Positions 1-9,623 of a stretch of DNA of 26,638 nt are shown in pieces; position 1 is the first letter of the stretch; every line of letters begins with the position of its first letter. Both the position numbers and the translations under genes were made by a program. The stretch covers positions 1 to 26,638 of the forward strand of contig JABANP010000628.1 in NCBI GenBank assembly GCA_013115135.1, in the 5' to 3' direction. Source of the DNA: Perkinsus olseni (lineage: Eukaryota > Perkinsozoa > Perkinsida > Perkinsidae). Below the pieces are notes generated by a model. It did no database searches. It was not told the DNA's origin and saw only the letters and a list, made by a program, of their open reading frames with translations.

Positions 1-359
1 TGAGGGAGGAGCTGCTGCCACTGTGACCGCGCAACCCAACGGGAATGAAAGTGAATTATGTCTATAAGATCGATCTACTGATCGATCGATAATCGATCAT
101 CGATTAGGAACGCTCTGTAGCTGATTGTGTGCATTGCTTATATCTCGCATTGACCTATAAAGCGGCTTGCCGCGGAGCGTGAGTGAGCTTGCCATGTGAT
201 TGGCAATTGTTCATTGCGAACTTGGGCGTTCTACAAAAGCCCATCATGACGGTTCATCTCGGGGTATATCTCGGGGGCTCTGTATATCTCGGGGGTATAT
301 CTCCTATGGAGATTCCCCATTGGTGTAGACTCCTCCGCAGCATGAGATAACCGGAGTCA
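1..359 (+). repeat. Dispersed repeat, copy 1 (window edge)
   Basis: This stretch matches 9624-9974 in the same orientation, from the segment reading gaggagctgctgccactgtg to the shared end near ccggagtca. The copies differ by substitutions, by a 14-nt zig-zag insertion at 91-104 that copy 2 lacks, and by an extra block of about 12 nt near 265-285. It may extend left of the window. No coding potential is visible. It could be a solo terminal repeat or an internal transposon segment; I cannot tell which. Confidence 0.8.
84..104. repeat. Zig-zag unit, X=gatcgat, perfect, with empty site
   Basis: X (84-90), base a, inverted copy 92-98, then atcgat 99-104. The paralogue near 9721-9732 has X without the 14 added bases. 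X is itself nearly palindromic, so this case alone would be weaker than the others. Confidence 0.75.
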
Positions 360-845
360 AACGGCCAGAGGAGTGAAACAATACCGCGAAAGTTCGGATT
401 CGGGTCGGATTCCGCGTTCCGGATATATTCTTATCTGGAACTTATTCCAGTGATTGAACTTGAGGTCCTCCAGGAGCTCGTGCAACATTTCCCAGTTCTC
501 GATTAACTTGGTCAGGCTGATAATGCCACTCGCCCACCTGGTCTCGGCTACCTCCGGTATCTTCCACCCCTTCAACACTTTATATTGTCTTTCTATACAT
601 GATATGTTCAGCAGCTTCCTGGTCAGGTTGATGAGATCCACCCAACTAGAGAACTGACCGACCCTCCCTTCGCCACCCCCTTTTGGCTCCGTCCTCGTCA
701 ATAACTTCTCACCCAATAAGGCATTTTGGTGGGCTAGACACTCGCCATGTATGCATGTTACTTTATCTGTGACCCTTGTGCTCGATGTAAGTCTGTTGCT
801 CCCACGACTTGCCGCGTGTATTTTCGAAAAATGGCAACGATTCAT
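357..845 (-). pseudogene. hAT-type transposase fragment
   Basis: The 162-codon frame carries a pattern typical of the central part of hAT-superfamily transposases: a C-x3-C-x2-H-like stretch (HGECLAHQNALL, about residues 33-44), then an F-x-R/K-rich helix and an ETRWASG motif near residue 102, followed by a leucine-rich helix. In this family the TRW motif lies in the RNase H-like catalytic region. The usual N-terminal BED finger, the first catalytic Asp region and the C-terminal dimerisation domain are all missing. The frame ends in unrelated sequence and only about a quarter of a normal transposase is present, so this is a relic. The hAT assignment rests on motif memory rather than alignment. 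Confidence 0.5.
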
Positions 846-1618
846 GCACCATACTGATTCATTCGGAATGAATCATTCCGGCACGGATTCCGGCAAAAAA
901 TACCAGAATCATACGGCCCGATGAGTGCCTTATGAGCACCGTGTATTTCTGAGGCCGCTTATTAGAACACCGTTTGAAAGCACGCGTTGTCTCATTCATA
1001 TGCTTCCTACAAGGATCGATTGGTATTTCACGAATCGTAAAAAAGGGAATCGCGAATGACCATGAGCGTGGCGCCGGAAAAGTACTATTGTATATGTGGA
1101 CGCTTTCGCGTCATGTCCATTTCAGAGAGCGATGGAGTTTCAGGAGACCTATATCAGGTGAGATCAGAGAGGATCGTGGATCGTGAGGACCGCGCCTCCC
1201 GAGGCTAAAAATCTCTCCGAGGAGAATTTCAGAGTCTCTTCGGGAGATGACTTGAGCTCGAATACTCTACTCGGCGGGCTTGTTTGGGCCTATCATCATG
1301 TCTGACGTCTCATATGCGCGTACCTTGCCGTAGCTACCTTTTTGCGTGAGCGCAGTGATCATGGGGCCCCCAACTTGGGGGACCCAAGCTCCCCTTGGCT
1401 TTGAAGTCTCCTAATAGGAGAAGATCTTCGATAGTATCAAGATCTTCTGTTGGGGAACATTCATGAGAGAATCGTTGATGTGAGACAGCAGCAAAAGCAG
1501 CTTCCCGAGAAACCAGTCAAAAACGCTGACGCGAAACTACCGCTTGGTTTTTGCTTACGGATTTAGTCACGGCCGTCTCTACGTGCGAAATCTCTTTACA
1601 GCGGATGACCGAGCACAG

Positions 1619-1639
1619 ATGATTGATAATCATTGATTG
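1619..1639. repeat. Zig-zag unit, X=atgattg, one mismatch
   Basis: X (1619-1625), base a, inverted copy 1627-1633 with one mismatch, then exact tgattg at 1634-1639. Confidence 0.7.
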
Positions 1640-1724
1640 CAATCATTGTGCATACTATCGGGCTCATCCTCATAGGGATTAACGATGGAAGAGTAGGAGC
1701 ATAATCTAACGATCACCTGATTGG

Positions 1725-1745
1725 TATCTGACTCAGATAATCCGA
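1725..1745. repeat. Zig-zag unit, X=tatctga, one mismatch
   Basis: X (1725-1731), base c, exact inverted copy 1733-1739, then atccga (one mismatch to atctga). Confidence 0.7.
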
Positions 1746-2056
1746 AACACCCTCTTGATTGTTAACGAACTCGTGGTGAGCCAAGAAACCGCAGTATTGT
1801 GCGTGTCTTATTTCAAGTTGAAATTTTCAACGTCATCGTGCGCACGGCTCGTGGGTAAAAGACCTAGTTCCAGCTTCGTAAGAAGCTTTTCGAATTCATC
1901 TTTTGGATCAGCTGCTGATCCATACGATATGATAATACGCCACCCAGTGCTGATCATCAGCACTTGTTACGGCAGCAGCGCCGCCTCAGTACCTACTGTA
2001 GCTCTTTAAGGGAACCTTCCGCTTTTTACCGAACTGCAGATCGTATCGTTGGGCTA

Positions 2057-2077
2057 TGCTCTCGGAGAGCAGCACTC
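2057..2077. repeat. Zig-zag unit, X=tgctctc, one mismatch
   Basis: X (2057-2063), base g, exact inverted copy 2065-2071, then gcactc (one mismatch). The same unit is present in tandem unit 2 near 2938, so it predates that duplication. Confidence 0.7.
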
Positions 2078-2188
2078 CAAATGACGCATAGCCTGTACAA
2101 GTTCCTCTAGAATAGTGTTCATGCGTCCTTCCTACGATGAAGGTGGTCCCTTTTGGTTTATTCGGACATATAGGTTACCCTCGCGAGG

Positions 2189-2209
2189 ATTGCTCAGAGC
2201 AATCTGCTC
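2189..2209. repeat. Zig-zag unit, X=attgctc, one mismatch
   Basis: X (2189-2195), base a, exact inverted copy 2197-2203, then ctgctc (one mismatch). Also present in tandem unit 2. Confidence 0.7.
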
Positions 2210-3317
2210 TGATAAAATAGATCAAAGTTGAATTCCTCGCGGCCACCGTAGCCTCCGAGGCTCTCAGACACGCCTTCAAGGCCTAAAAGGGACGACACTC
2301 ATAAGATTAACGGGTGCGAAGGGGACTCTCAAACGATTATCTGTATCTGCCTGTCTCGATTTGCAGCAGCGTTCCTCAATTTTTCCTCCCCCCGTTGTTT
2401 CCCGCCTACCATATCCTCAACACTCAGTGAGTGGCAGTGTCACTATGGCACTGAGTGCTATTATCAAGTTGTATCGTAACTATGGCCCATGAGTCCGACC
2501 CAATGAGTCGTGGCAGGTAAGTGTAAACAGCGAGGAAGCTGGTGCTTTAAAGCTACACAGATTTTGTGTTCAAATATTCCTCACAGGAGTAGAAAAGCTA
2601 ATAAGCTATAGAAACTATCATGTCCGAATAAAAACAACTTCTCTCCGCAAATATCACCCCGGAAGGAGCCGCGACTAGTCGTGGAAATCGTGTTATGAAA
2701 CCACGGGACAGACGTGATACAGCATGCTCGCGCATAGCCGACTCATCAAAAATTGTTAACTCCGGATGGTCGACACCAAAGACGATCTCCGTTAGACAAG
2801 CCACACAGTGAAGGGCGCCGAGATTGCTGCCGACCATTTGCTGCTGTACAGGGAGGCTTTCTACTTTCGGTCCAAGGCAAACCAGCCTGGTTGAACCAGG
2901 TCACGATTACCGAACTGCAGATCGTTTTGTTGAGCTATGCTCTCGGAGAGCAGCACTCCAAATGACGCATAGCCTGTACAAGTTCCCCTAGAATAGTGTT
3001 CATGCGTCCTTCCTACGATGAAGGTGGTCCCTTTTGGTTTTTTCGGACATATAGGTTACCCTCGCGAGGATTGCTCAGAGCAATCTGCTCTGATAAAATA
3101 GATCAAAGTCGAATTCCTCTCGGCCACCGTAGCCTCCGAGGCTCTCAGACACGCCTTCAAGGCCTAAAAGGGACGACACTCATGAGATTAACGGGTGCGA
3201 AGGGGACTCTCAAACGATTATCTGTATCTGCCTGTCTCGATTTGCAGCAGCGTTCCTCAATTTTTCCTCCCCCCGTTGTTTCCAGCCTACCATATCCTCA
3301 ACACTCAGTGAGTGGCA

Positions 3318-3338
3318 GTGTCACAGTGACACTGTCAC
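3318..3338. repeat. Zig-zag unit, X=gtgtcac, perfect, with empty site
   Basis: X (3318-3324), base a, inverted copy 3326-3332, then tgtcac. Tandem unit 1 has only X at 2437-2443 in otherwise identical flanks. Confidence 0.9.
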
Positions 3339-3383
3339 TATGGCACTGAGTGCTATTATCAAGTTGTTTAGTAACTATGGCCC

Positions 3384-3404
3384 ATGAGTCCGACTCATTG
3401 AGTC
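3384..3404. repeat. Zig-zag unit, X=atgagtc, perfect, with empty site
   Basis: X (3384-3390), base c, inverted copy 3392-3398, then tgagtc. The third repeat copy has only X at 10807-10813. Unit 1 has the filled form with two substitutions in the inverted arm. Confidence 0.9.
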
Positions 3405-3421
3405 GTGGCAGGTAAGTGTAT

Positions 3422-3442
3422 ACAGCGACTCGCTGTCAGCGA
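3422..3442. repeat. Zig-zag unit, X=acagcga, perfect, with empty sites
   Basis: X (3422-3428), base c, inverted copy 3430-3436, then cagcga. Both other copies have only X, at 2527-2533 and 10831-10837. Confidence 0.92.
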
Positions 3443-3654
3443 GGAAGCTGGTGCTTTAAAGCTACACAGATTTTGTGTTCAAATATTCCTCACAATAGTA
3501 GAAAAGCTAATAAGCCATAGAAACTATCATGTACGAATAAAAACAGCTTCTCTCCGCAAATATCACCCCGGAAGGAGCCGCGACTAGTCGTGGAAATCGT
3601 GTTATGAAACCACGGGACAGACATGATACAGCATGCTCGCGCATAGCCGACTCA

Positions 3655-4344
3655 TCAAAAATTGTTAACTCCTAATGGTCGACACCAAAGACGATCTCCG
3701 TTAGACAAGCCACACAGTGAAGGGCGCCGAGATTGCTGCCGACCACTTGCTGCTGTACAGGGAGGCTTTCTACTTTCGGTCCAAGGCCAACCAGCCTGGT
3801 TGAACCAGGTCACGAACAGCCCGAACGTTCCGGAAGTGCCGGAAAGTTCCGGCCCGAAACTATTTGGAGGGTTTACTCCCAAGCTGACAGCAGAGTAGAT
3901 ATGGCCGTCCCTAACGGCCAAACCAGCGAAATAATGTCCAGCCTGGTCACACAGCGGTTGTACGATAAGGCACCCTTCTCCGATGATCGACGACGGCAAC
4001 CTATCGAAGCCGGTACTGCAGCAGCCAGCCGCTACTCTGGACGGCAAATGAAGCCTGTACTGGGAACAAAGCTTTGCCATCCAAGCATCCACAACGGCTT
4101 CTGAGATCATGGACCCGGATTTCATCAAATCATCGCGATCTTCCACAGTCATGCTTATGCCCTGGCCATCTCGGTTGCGGAAGGACATCCAGGCCGAAGC
4201 AGAATGGTTTGCAGCAGTATTGTCACTCATCCCAGACCTATTCGCTCCCCGCGAATCGCGGGGCGCGATTCGGATCTTTCTCCTTGTTCCGCTCGGCAGA
4301 CCTATGATGAAATGACTCGACTTAATGGGCCACCAAAGTGGCAA
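3655..4344 (-). CDS. Hypothetical 229-codon frame, weakly Ulp1/C48-protease-like
   Basis: The middle of this frame (about residues 82-155) has a VVDAWMAKL helix followed by a hydrophobic strand and GHYFAGLAV. That is the order seen around the active-site His of Ulp1/SENP-type (C48) cysteine proteases, where His is usually followed by Trp. The N-terminal 80 residues are polar and unremarkable. No downstream Asp-Gln-Cys triad is visible, and the last ~60 codons run into tandem repeat unit 2, so the C terminus is repeat-derived. If the resemblance is real, this is a truncated transposon-associated protease. It could equally be a chance frame. Confidence 0.25.
   Translation of the reverse strand: MPLWWPIKSSHFIIGLPSGTRRKIRIAPRDSRGANRSGMSDNTAANHSASAWMSFRNRDGQGISMTVEDRDDLMKSGSMISEAVVDAWMAKLCSQYRLHLPSRVAAGCCSTGFDRLPSSIIGEGCLIVQPLCDQAGHYFAGLAVRDGHIYSAVSLGVNPPNSFGPELSGTSGTFGLFVTWFNQAGWPWTESRKPPCTAASGRQQSRRPSLCGLSNGDRLWCRPLGVNNF
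3788..3808. repeat. Zig-zag unit, X=caaccag, perfect, with empty site
   Basis: X (3788-3794), base c, inverted copy 3796-3802, then aaccag. The third copy has only X at 11183-11189. Unit 1 has the filled form near 2879-2899 with one substitution in X. Confidence 0.9.
4248..4268. repeat. Zig-zag unit, X=cccgcga, one mismatch
   Basis: X (4248-4254), base a, exact inverted copy 4256-4262, then gcgcga (one mismatch). It lies inside the 229-codon minus-strand frame. Confidence 0.7.
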
Positions 4345-4387
4345 GGAGATAGAAAAAAGGCACGCTTCCGAGACCCTGCTAGAATGC

Positions 4388-4560
4388 GTCCTATAATTTA
4401 TAGGCTATAAACGCTATACATAGCGTAGCGTTGTGTAGGAACGCTGTGGAACGCACGTTGTGTAGAAACGCTACACAACCATGCGCGGACCGCATATGGT
4501 TGTGCAGCGTTTAGTCTACCGCACAATGCGGTAAACGGTACCATAGTTGCCTAGGGAGAC
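4388..4560. other. Palindrome cluster upstream of the coiled-coil gene
   Basis: This block repeats variants of aacgct, acacaac and accgca in both orientations, for example gctatac/atagc near 4411 and accgca/tgcggt near 4518-4533. No coding frame is present. It may hold 5' regulatory sequence of the gene that follows, but I see no defined promoter motif. Confidence 0.5.
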
Positions 4561-4576
4561 TGTACGGGAATCTGGC

Positions 4577-7500
4577 ATGAGCGCGCTGAAAGCGGCAACT
4601 CGAAGCATGGTTGTATGCTCCCTTGTTACAGAAGGAGCATACAGAAGATTTGTTACGCTCATCCCTGTTCATGCGTGCAGAGTAGTCTAGAGGCGATGGA
4701 AGGGAGATTGGATGATAAGCTCGCTCAAGCTTCTCAAGGAGTGGCCAGGCACCTCAATGATATCCGCTTGTCAGTTAATAAAATGGCGAAGGCCAGCCAG
4801 CAGTGTGTTGACCAGCAGGTAGGAAACTGATGGTTGGCAACGAGACTCTATCGACTCGATGGCGTTGAGTCTCATCGTCGTGCAGATCTCGACTGGTGTT
4901 TGGTGCGATCAGGTTGGCCAGCAACTCAAAGCAACCGAGGGCAGAATCATCGCATCCTGCGAACATCTCATGGAGGTTGAGAAGATGAGAGTTAATGAGC
5001 TCGTGGAGGGGCAGAGCGAAAAGAGTGAGAAGCGTTGGGCGAAGAAGGAGGAGGAGAGGTGGAATATGGTGGGCAGTAGCTGTGGCAGTAGAGTGTCGGA
5101 TGGGGACCTCAGATGCGCAAGATCGTCCAGGATGTGGATGACAAGTTGACCCTCACCAGAGTGAATCTTCAAGAGGATATGCAACTTTCTTCTGAGAGCC
5201 TCAGCGGCGAGGTTGAAGCCATAGATACAGCGTTACGATCTGTAGAGGATCTGGTCAAAAGTGAGATCTCCTACAACTCTATTAGGAGCCCCATGAAGGC
5301 TTCATGATAGGCGGCAATCGAACGTTTGCAAGAGAGTATTGATCGTGCCGTGAAGGCCCTACACAGCGCTGAAACGCATCAGAAGAGGCGATTGGAGGCG
5401 ACCAAGGAGGCAATCGTAGAACGAACTAGAGTGATGGACGAGGCCACGAGGATGTGAGGCCGCGACTACACGCCATCCTTTTGCTGAGGATTCTGCAGTT
5501 ATCAGGTTGATCGATGAGGTCTCGATGAGATTAGAACCGCAGAAGGACGAGGCAGACGGGAAGATTCACCTCCTTGATGAACGAATCCAAACTCAAGTAG
5601 TCCATGCGCCACGGAATGGTTACTGAGCTCGGAAGGCACTAGGTCACCACAGCGGCGACTAAGATATCATCCGGTATCTCCAGCGTACAGCGATGCTTGC
5701 AGAGTTTAGGCCAAGCAGTATCTTCGAGTACTCATGTAAGATACAAATAAGATAACACGGAATGGCTATGGAGGTTCGCCTAACCTTGTTAGGATATCAG
5801 CTCACGAATGGCGAGACTATCGGCGGAGAGCGCTGCTAAAGCTGAGAGGAATGAGACTGATATTTCGAGGAGCAGACGGGAGATATCTGATAAGTGAGGC
5901 TTCGTAGCAGATAGACTCGGGTAACGATGAGGTGCCCCCTGAATAGCAGTCCACCATGTGGTGGGGGCACGTGTATCCGCACACCACTACATCACATCTC
6001 TTTTCGGCCTCTAGAGGTCCTGCAGTAAGAAAGTCCCGTTGGGCCAACTAACGTTTGAGGGCACTGCCAGCAGCTTGTTGTCACAGAGGGTGTGCTCAGA
6101 TGTGCTGCGATTGACGCGCAACTTCGCCATTTGATATCGTCTCTCGGCGCTCGGACGCATGAGCAGATGGAGAGCCTCCATAAGAACCTTTTCCAAAGTC
6201 TTGAAGAGAGTACGAGCACAATCCAGCGAGGTGATTACGATTAGATAGTAACCAGCAAAGAGAGAGGCTACTCTTGCTGCTACGTAGATATCATAGCAAT
6301 TACAGCGGCCATGGAAAAGATGGGTAAGGAAGTTGACGATCGTGAACTGCAACTGGCAAGAGAGATTCAGAGGCAATCAGCTACCATGAAGGTTGGGCTG
6401 ATCAGCGGTCAGGGTCGTTCGACTCCCGACGGTTGTTAGGCCTCGATGAGGTCGATCGGGGACGAGCTGAGAGGAGAGGTGGCTCGTTTGGATGAGGACA
6501 TCACCTCTTCGACGAGGAACTTGGGGGAGAAGCTTCAAGCGGTGACGGAAGATCTGAAGGTGGTGACTGTGCCCAGACTGTAGTGGATACCGATCTAGTG
6601 TCTCGGTCATCAGAGGACAGCCAAGTCAGCTGAGCAGCATCTACTCTCGGAGAAGGTGGACACCATTAAAGATGATATGGACGCTTACATCAAACGTCTA
6701 CAGGTAGGTGCTGTCTTTGCTAGTCTCCGACGATGGCCCTCAGGACGATATAGATAACACTAGAGAGGCATGCGAGGCTATAGTAGGGGATGAATCAAGT
6801 AGACAGAGTGTGGCATTGAGTGAGACTGCTGGACAATTGAAGGTGATGATAATTACCGACCGATTGATAGTCGCCGCTGGAGGTATCACATTATCAGAGG
6901 ATGCTCGAGGATCGTACAGTCATGCTGAAGCAGAAGAATACTATAACCAAGAATGAGGTGCAGAAATTGAGGGAGGACTTGGGTAGGTTCGCATTCTCGC
7001 AGTGATTAATCGTACCGCTCCATTCGGAATTCATGATCGTGTGCTCAGATAGCATGTCAGCTGGTGTCAGAGCTACCCTCGAGGTTGACCGAGAGAGATC
7101 CGCGATGGAAGCTGAAGAGAGGTGGGTGTCTGTGCTTGGTAGATCAGGAAGGAAGTACAGCGAACGGCGGACGTCTCCTGTCTAGGTACACGAATATTGA
7201 GGATAAACTCCTCAAGGTGGAAAACACCACGGAGGCATTCAGACACACCATCCGAAGGGAATGGGATTCGGCAAAGCAGGGGATGTCTATCACCGTGGCA
7301 AACGCGGTGGGTCGGCAGCAGAACTCGTAACTGAGTATCATTATTGTATACGACTAGGTGAAAGGGCATGTCGAAGACATCAATAAGACTATCGCTAGTA
7401 TTCAATCGGAGCTAACTAGGATGACGGACAGTCATCGTGATATTGACCTCAAACCCACGAAGGGAAAGCGAGAGAATATCCAGCAGCGCGAGAGAGCAGC

Positions 7501-7880
7501 GGATAGGAAAGCTCGGTGAGGAAGGAGCCCGCAGACCATCGGGAAACACCGTTGAGGCCGGAGAGATTAGCGGCGAATCAAACTCAGAGTTGACCGGAGT
7601 TCATGAGGAGGTACATGATGCTACAGGGGAAGCTGAGCTAAGCAACGACCCCATAGAGGAAGGTACGGTTGAGACGAGCGCGAATCTAGAGACTGGAGCC
7701 AAGAGTATAGTGGCCAGAAGCGACGGTATCGCTGAAAATGCTGCAGGGCAGCTGGCAGTCAACGAATGGCAGGAAGGAGGAATGTTTAGTAGTGCCGAGG
7801 ATCGGCCAGATGGAGGACGAAGAGAGGCACCCTACGAGTCTCCAGGAAATAGTCCCATGATCCATCATGACGCAGCATGA
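4577..7880 (+). CDS. Intron-rich coiled-coil protein gene (about 18 exons)
   Basis: No single long frame exists, but phase-consistent GT-AG introns join short frames of one character: charged, Leu/Ile-spaced helices with many E, K, R and Q. My exon model is 4577-4609, 4681-4818, 4913-5068, 5113-5253, 5311-5453, 5506-5596, 5684-5727, 5801-5893, 6100-6230, 6306-6391, 6440-6559, 6614-6703 (or from 6599), 6744-6842, 6898-6982, 7061-7121, 7186-7306, 7358-7515, 7571-7880, giving roughly 700 residues. Example segments are EVEKMRVNELVEG, VEAIDTALRSVEDL and ITKNEVQKLREDL. The last exon is acidic and Gly/Ser-rich rather than coiled. The start ATG at 4577, the 5254-5310 boundary, the acceptor at 5801 and the long 5894-6099 intron are the least certain. 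I see no signal peptide, membrane segment or enzyme motif. A structural or cytoskeletal role is only a guess from the coiled coil. No family recognised. Confidence 0.65.
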
Positions 7881-8478
7881 TTTATCGAGTGCCTTCAGAT
7901 CTTGAATTTATCAGTGTTGAGCTGTGAGATCCAGACCCTCGTGGGAGGCGTACCAGGCCACTCACAAGCTGCAGAGATATCAACCAGCGCATCGCCGATG
8001 CGGTATCGGCGTATCTAACAGAGGCTGCATGCCGAGAATGTGATACCAGCCCTCACGAGATGGTGCTGTATCACTACGTAAATGGAACCGGCATGCATCA
8101 ATTGTGATAATTGATTGTCCGGTGTCTATGCTTGAGCGCGCCTAACTCCGGCATAAACGGTGGAACCTTGCCACCTGCAAGCCTTTCAAGGCCATGGGCC
8201 CGAACCTCCAGTCCATTGGGCTGCTGCCGCCGATGTGTTCCGAGGGTAATGCGTAACACTCATAGCACTGCTCTTTGGGCCCATGGACAAGGGGTCCTCA
8301 TACTCGTTCACCCAAGTCCCTTGAACGAACGAAAATTCTGAGTACGGCACTGTACTAGGCTCAGTACTACTGGGTCGATGTGCACTGATTGAAACTGCAT
8401 CAAATGACACTGTATGGGTTGCTACTTTGACACCGGTGTCAAATTGACACCGGAATCTCGGAATTCGAATCTGTCTGA

Positions 8479-8499
8479 CTCGGACTGTCCGACTGGGAC
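8479..8499. repeat. Zig-zag unit, X=ctcggac, two mismatches
   Basis: X (8479-8485), base t, inverted copy 8487-8493 with one mismatch, then tgggac with one mismatch. Confidence 0.55.
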
Positions 8500-8841
8500 G
8501 GTCTGAGCTGTCGGGAGTGTACGGGGGATCCTCTAGCAATATCCCTGCGACGGTACCGTGCCACTGTGCCGTATGGTCTTGCGGGCGAGGTGGTCGTCCT
8601 TCTCGCAATTCTTCGCATTTTTCGAGAGGAGAACGTCGACGAGGTTCAACGATTGGAGCAATCGTGGATGTAAGATCCTTGGAGAGAATGACTAGTACGG
8701 GAGAGTGCGCGGAGGGGGTAGAATAAGACAAGCGTGGACGGAACAATTCGTTCCAAGCAGCGTAGAAATTTCGGCTTCGCTTTCGAGATGTAATGTACAA
8801 TGCGGTCAAAAAACAGTGAGATGATTCCATAGGCCTATGGT

Positions 8842-8862
8842 TGCTCAAGTTGAGCAGCTCAA
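8842..8862. repeat. Zig-zag unit, X=tgctcaa, perfect
   Basis: X (8842-8848), base g, inverted copy 8850-8856, then gctcaa. No paralogous empty site is available in this window. Confidence 0.85.
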
Positions 8863-9623
8863 CTTACACTGTAGGCCCAATTACTGGGCGCATGATTCTC
8901 TTGGAGCATTAGACCTGAATATCAGTCATGATAATATAATATCATTATGGCATTGATACTATATCTATGTATAATGATATTCAATGAGTCTCATATGAAT
9001 CGTCAGCCGCTTAGACTTCTTGAGCTGCAGCACCTAAGCTGCTTGTACCAGCGTCATAGTCCCAGTGCCAGTGCACGTTGGTGATGCGAAATTCGCAGTG
9101 CGAATCCATAAAACATAACCCAAATCCGCGAGCGCCGACGAAAAATCACCCCCCCCCTCCCCTGACGACTGACAAAGGGATAGGTGGTACAATGGTAATA
9201 ATTTATTAAGTAATCGATACACTCCGTGTGTCGAAGGAAAATCCACGGTAGTCCGCCGCAGGAGACAATCGTGTGTATGCGTGCGGGGCGGTGTACGTCA
9301 CCGAGCCGTTCATCGTGAGAGGTCAGCGTCTGGCACGGTAGTGCCGGGTGTCCTGTCGATGTTTTTGACCCACCCGTCCCTCCCTCAATGGTGGGGTCGC
9401 CTGGTAGGAGTGTCTCCTCCCCGGCTGATCGATTCGCGACTTGAGCTCTTTTCCCATTACGTTATTACCCATGACGTCACACCACGAGCATCATCATAGC
9501 TGTTGGCCGTGAGAGTATGACGAAACCGTTTTGGCCACGTGCTGAAATCCTCGGAGTAGACATAAGTCGGTGGATGTAACATACCTCTAGACTAGGGGCC
9601 CTAGTAGGGTGCGTTGAAGGCGT

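Larger units (their letters stand above)
846..2027. other. No recognisable gene; short-palindrome-rich DNA
   Basis: The longest frames here are about 70-85 codons and show no family motifs. The stretch has many closely spaced inverted repeats, for example around 1404-1450 and 1950-1970, and two near-perfect zig-zag units at 1619-1639 and 1725-1745. Confidence 0.6.
2028..2908 (+). repeat. Tandem repeat unit 1
   Basis: Starts at accgaactgcag and repeats as unit 2 from 2909 with roughly 95 percent identity by eye. It lacks two of the 14-nt insertions present in unit 2; its empty sites are 2437-2443 and 2527-2533. A plus-strand frame of about 55 codons (ending HPGRSRD, stop near 2677) is open in all three copies. 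Differences between copies in that frame are mostly amino-acid changing, which argues against a conserved protein. Confidence 0.85.
2909..3840 (+). repeat. Tandem repeat unit 2
   Basis: Direct continuation of unit 1 (start-to-start distance 881 bp). It is longer by two 14-nt zig-zag insertions at 3325-3338 and 3429-3442. Its right end continues into sequence shared with the third copy (gaacagcccgaacg) rather than into another tandem unit. Confidence 0.85.
7881..9623. other. No supported gene; palindrome-rich DNA
   Basis: A 220-codon minus-strand frame covers 8186-8848, but it shows no family motif, has low-complexity S/P/R-rich composition, and contains two zig-zag units (8479-8499 and 8842-8862). 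I therefore treat it as probably non-coding. Other inverted repeats include an arm-sharing triple around 8430-8455 (ttgacacc, its complement, then ttgacacc again) and AT-rich repeats at 8928-8985. A run of C residues lies at 9150-9160. Confidence 0.5.

Noticed and set aside
2523..2677. Plus-strand frame ending HPGRSRD, open in all three repeat copies
   Set aside because: Differences between copies are mostly amino-acid changing, so there is no sign of selection for a protein.
5817..6610. Several minus-strand frames of 75-121 codons
   Set aside because: They lie opposite the spliced coiled-coil exons, which explain the sequence better.
8186..8848. 220-codon minus-strand frame
   Set aside because: No family motif, low-complexity composition, and two palindromic insertion units inside it. 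I judge it a chance frame.
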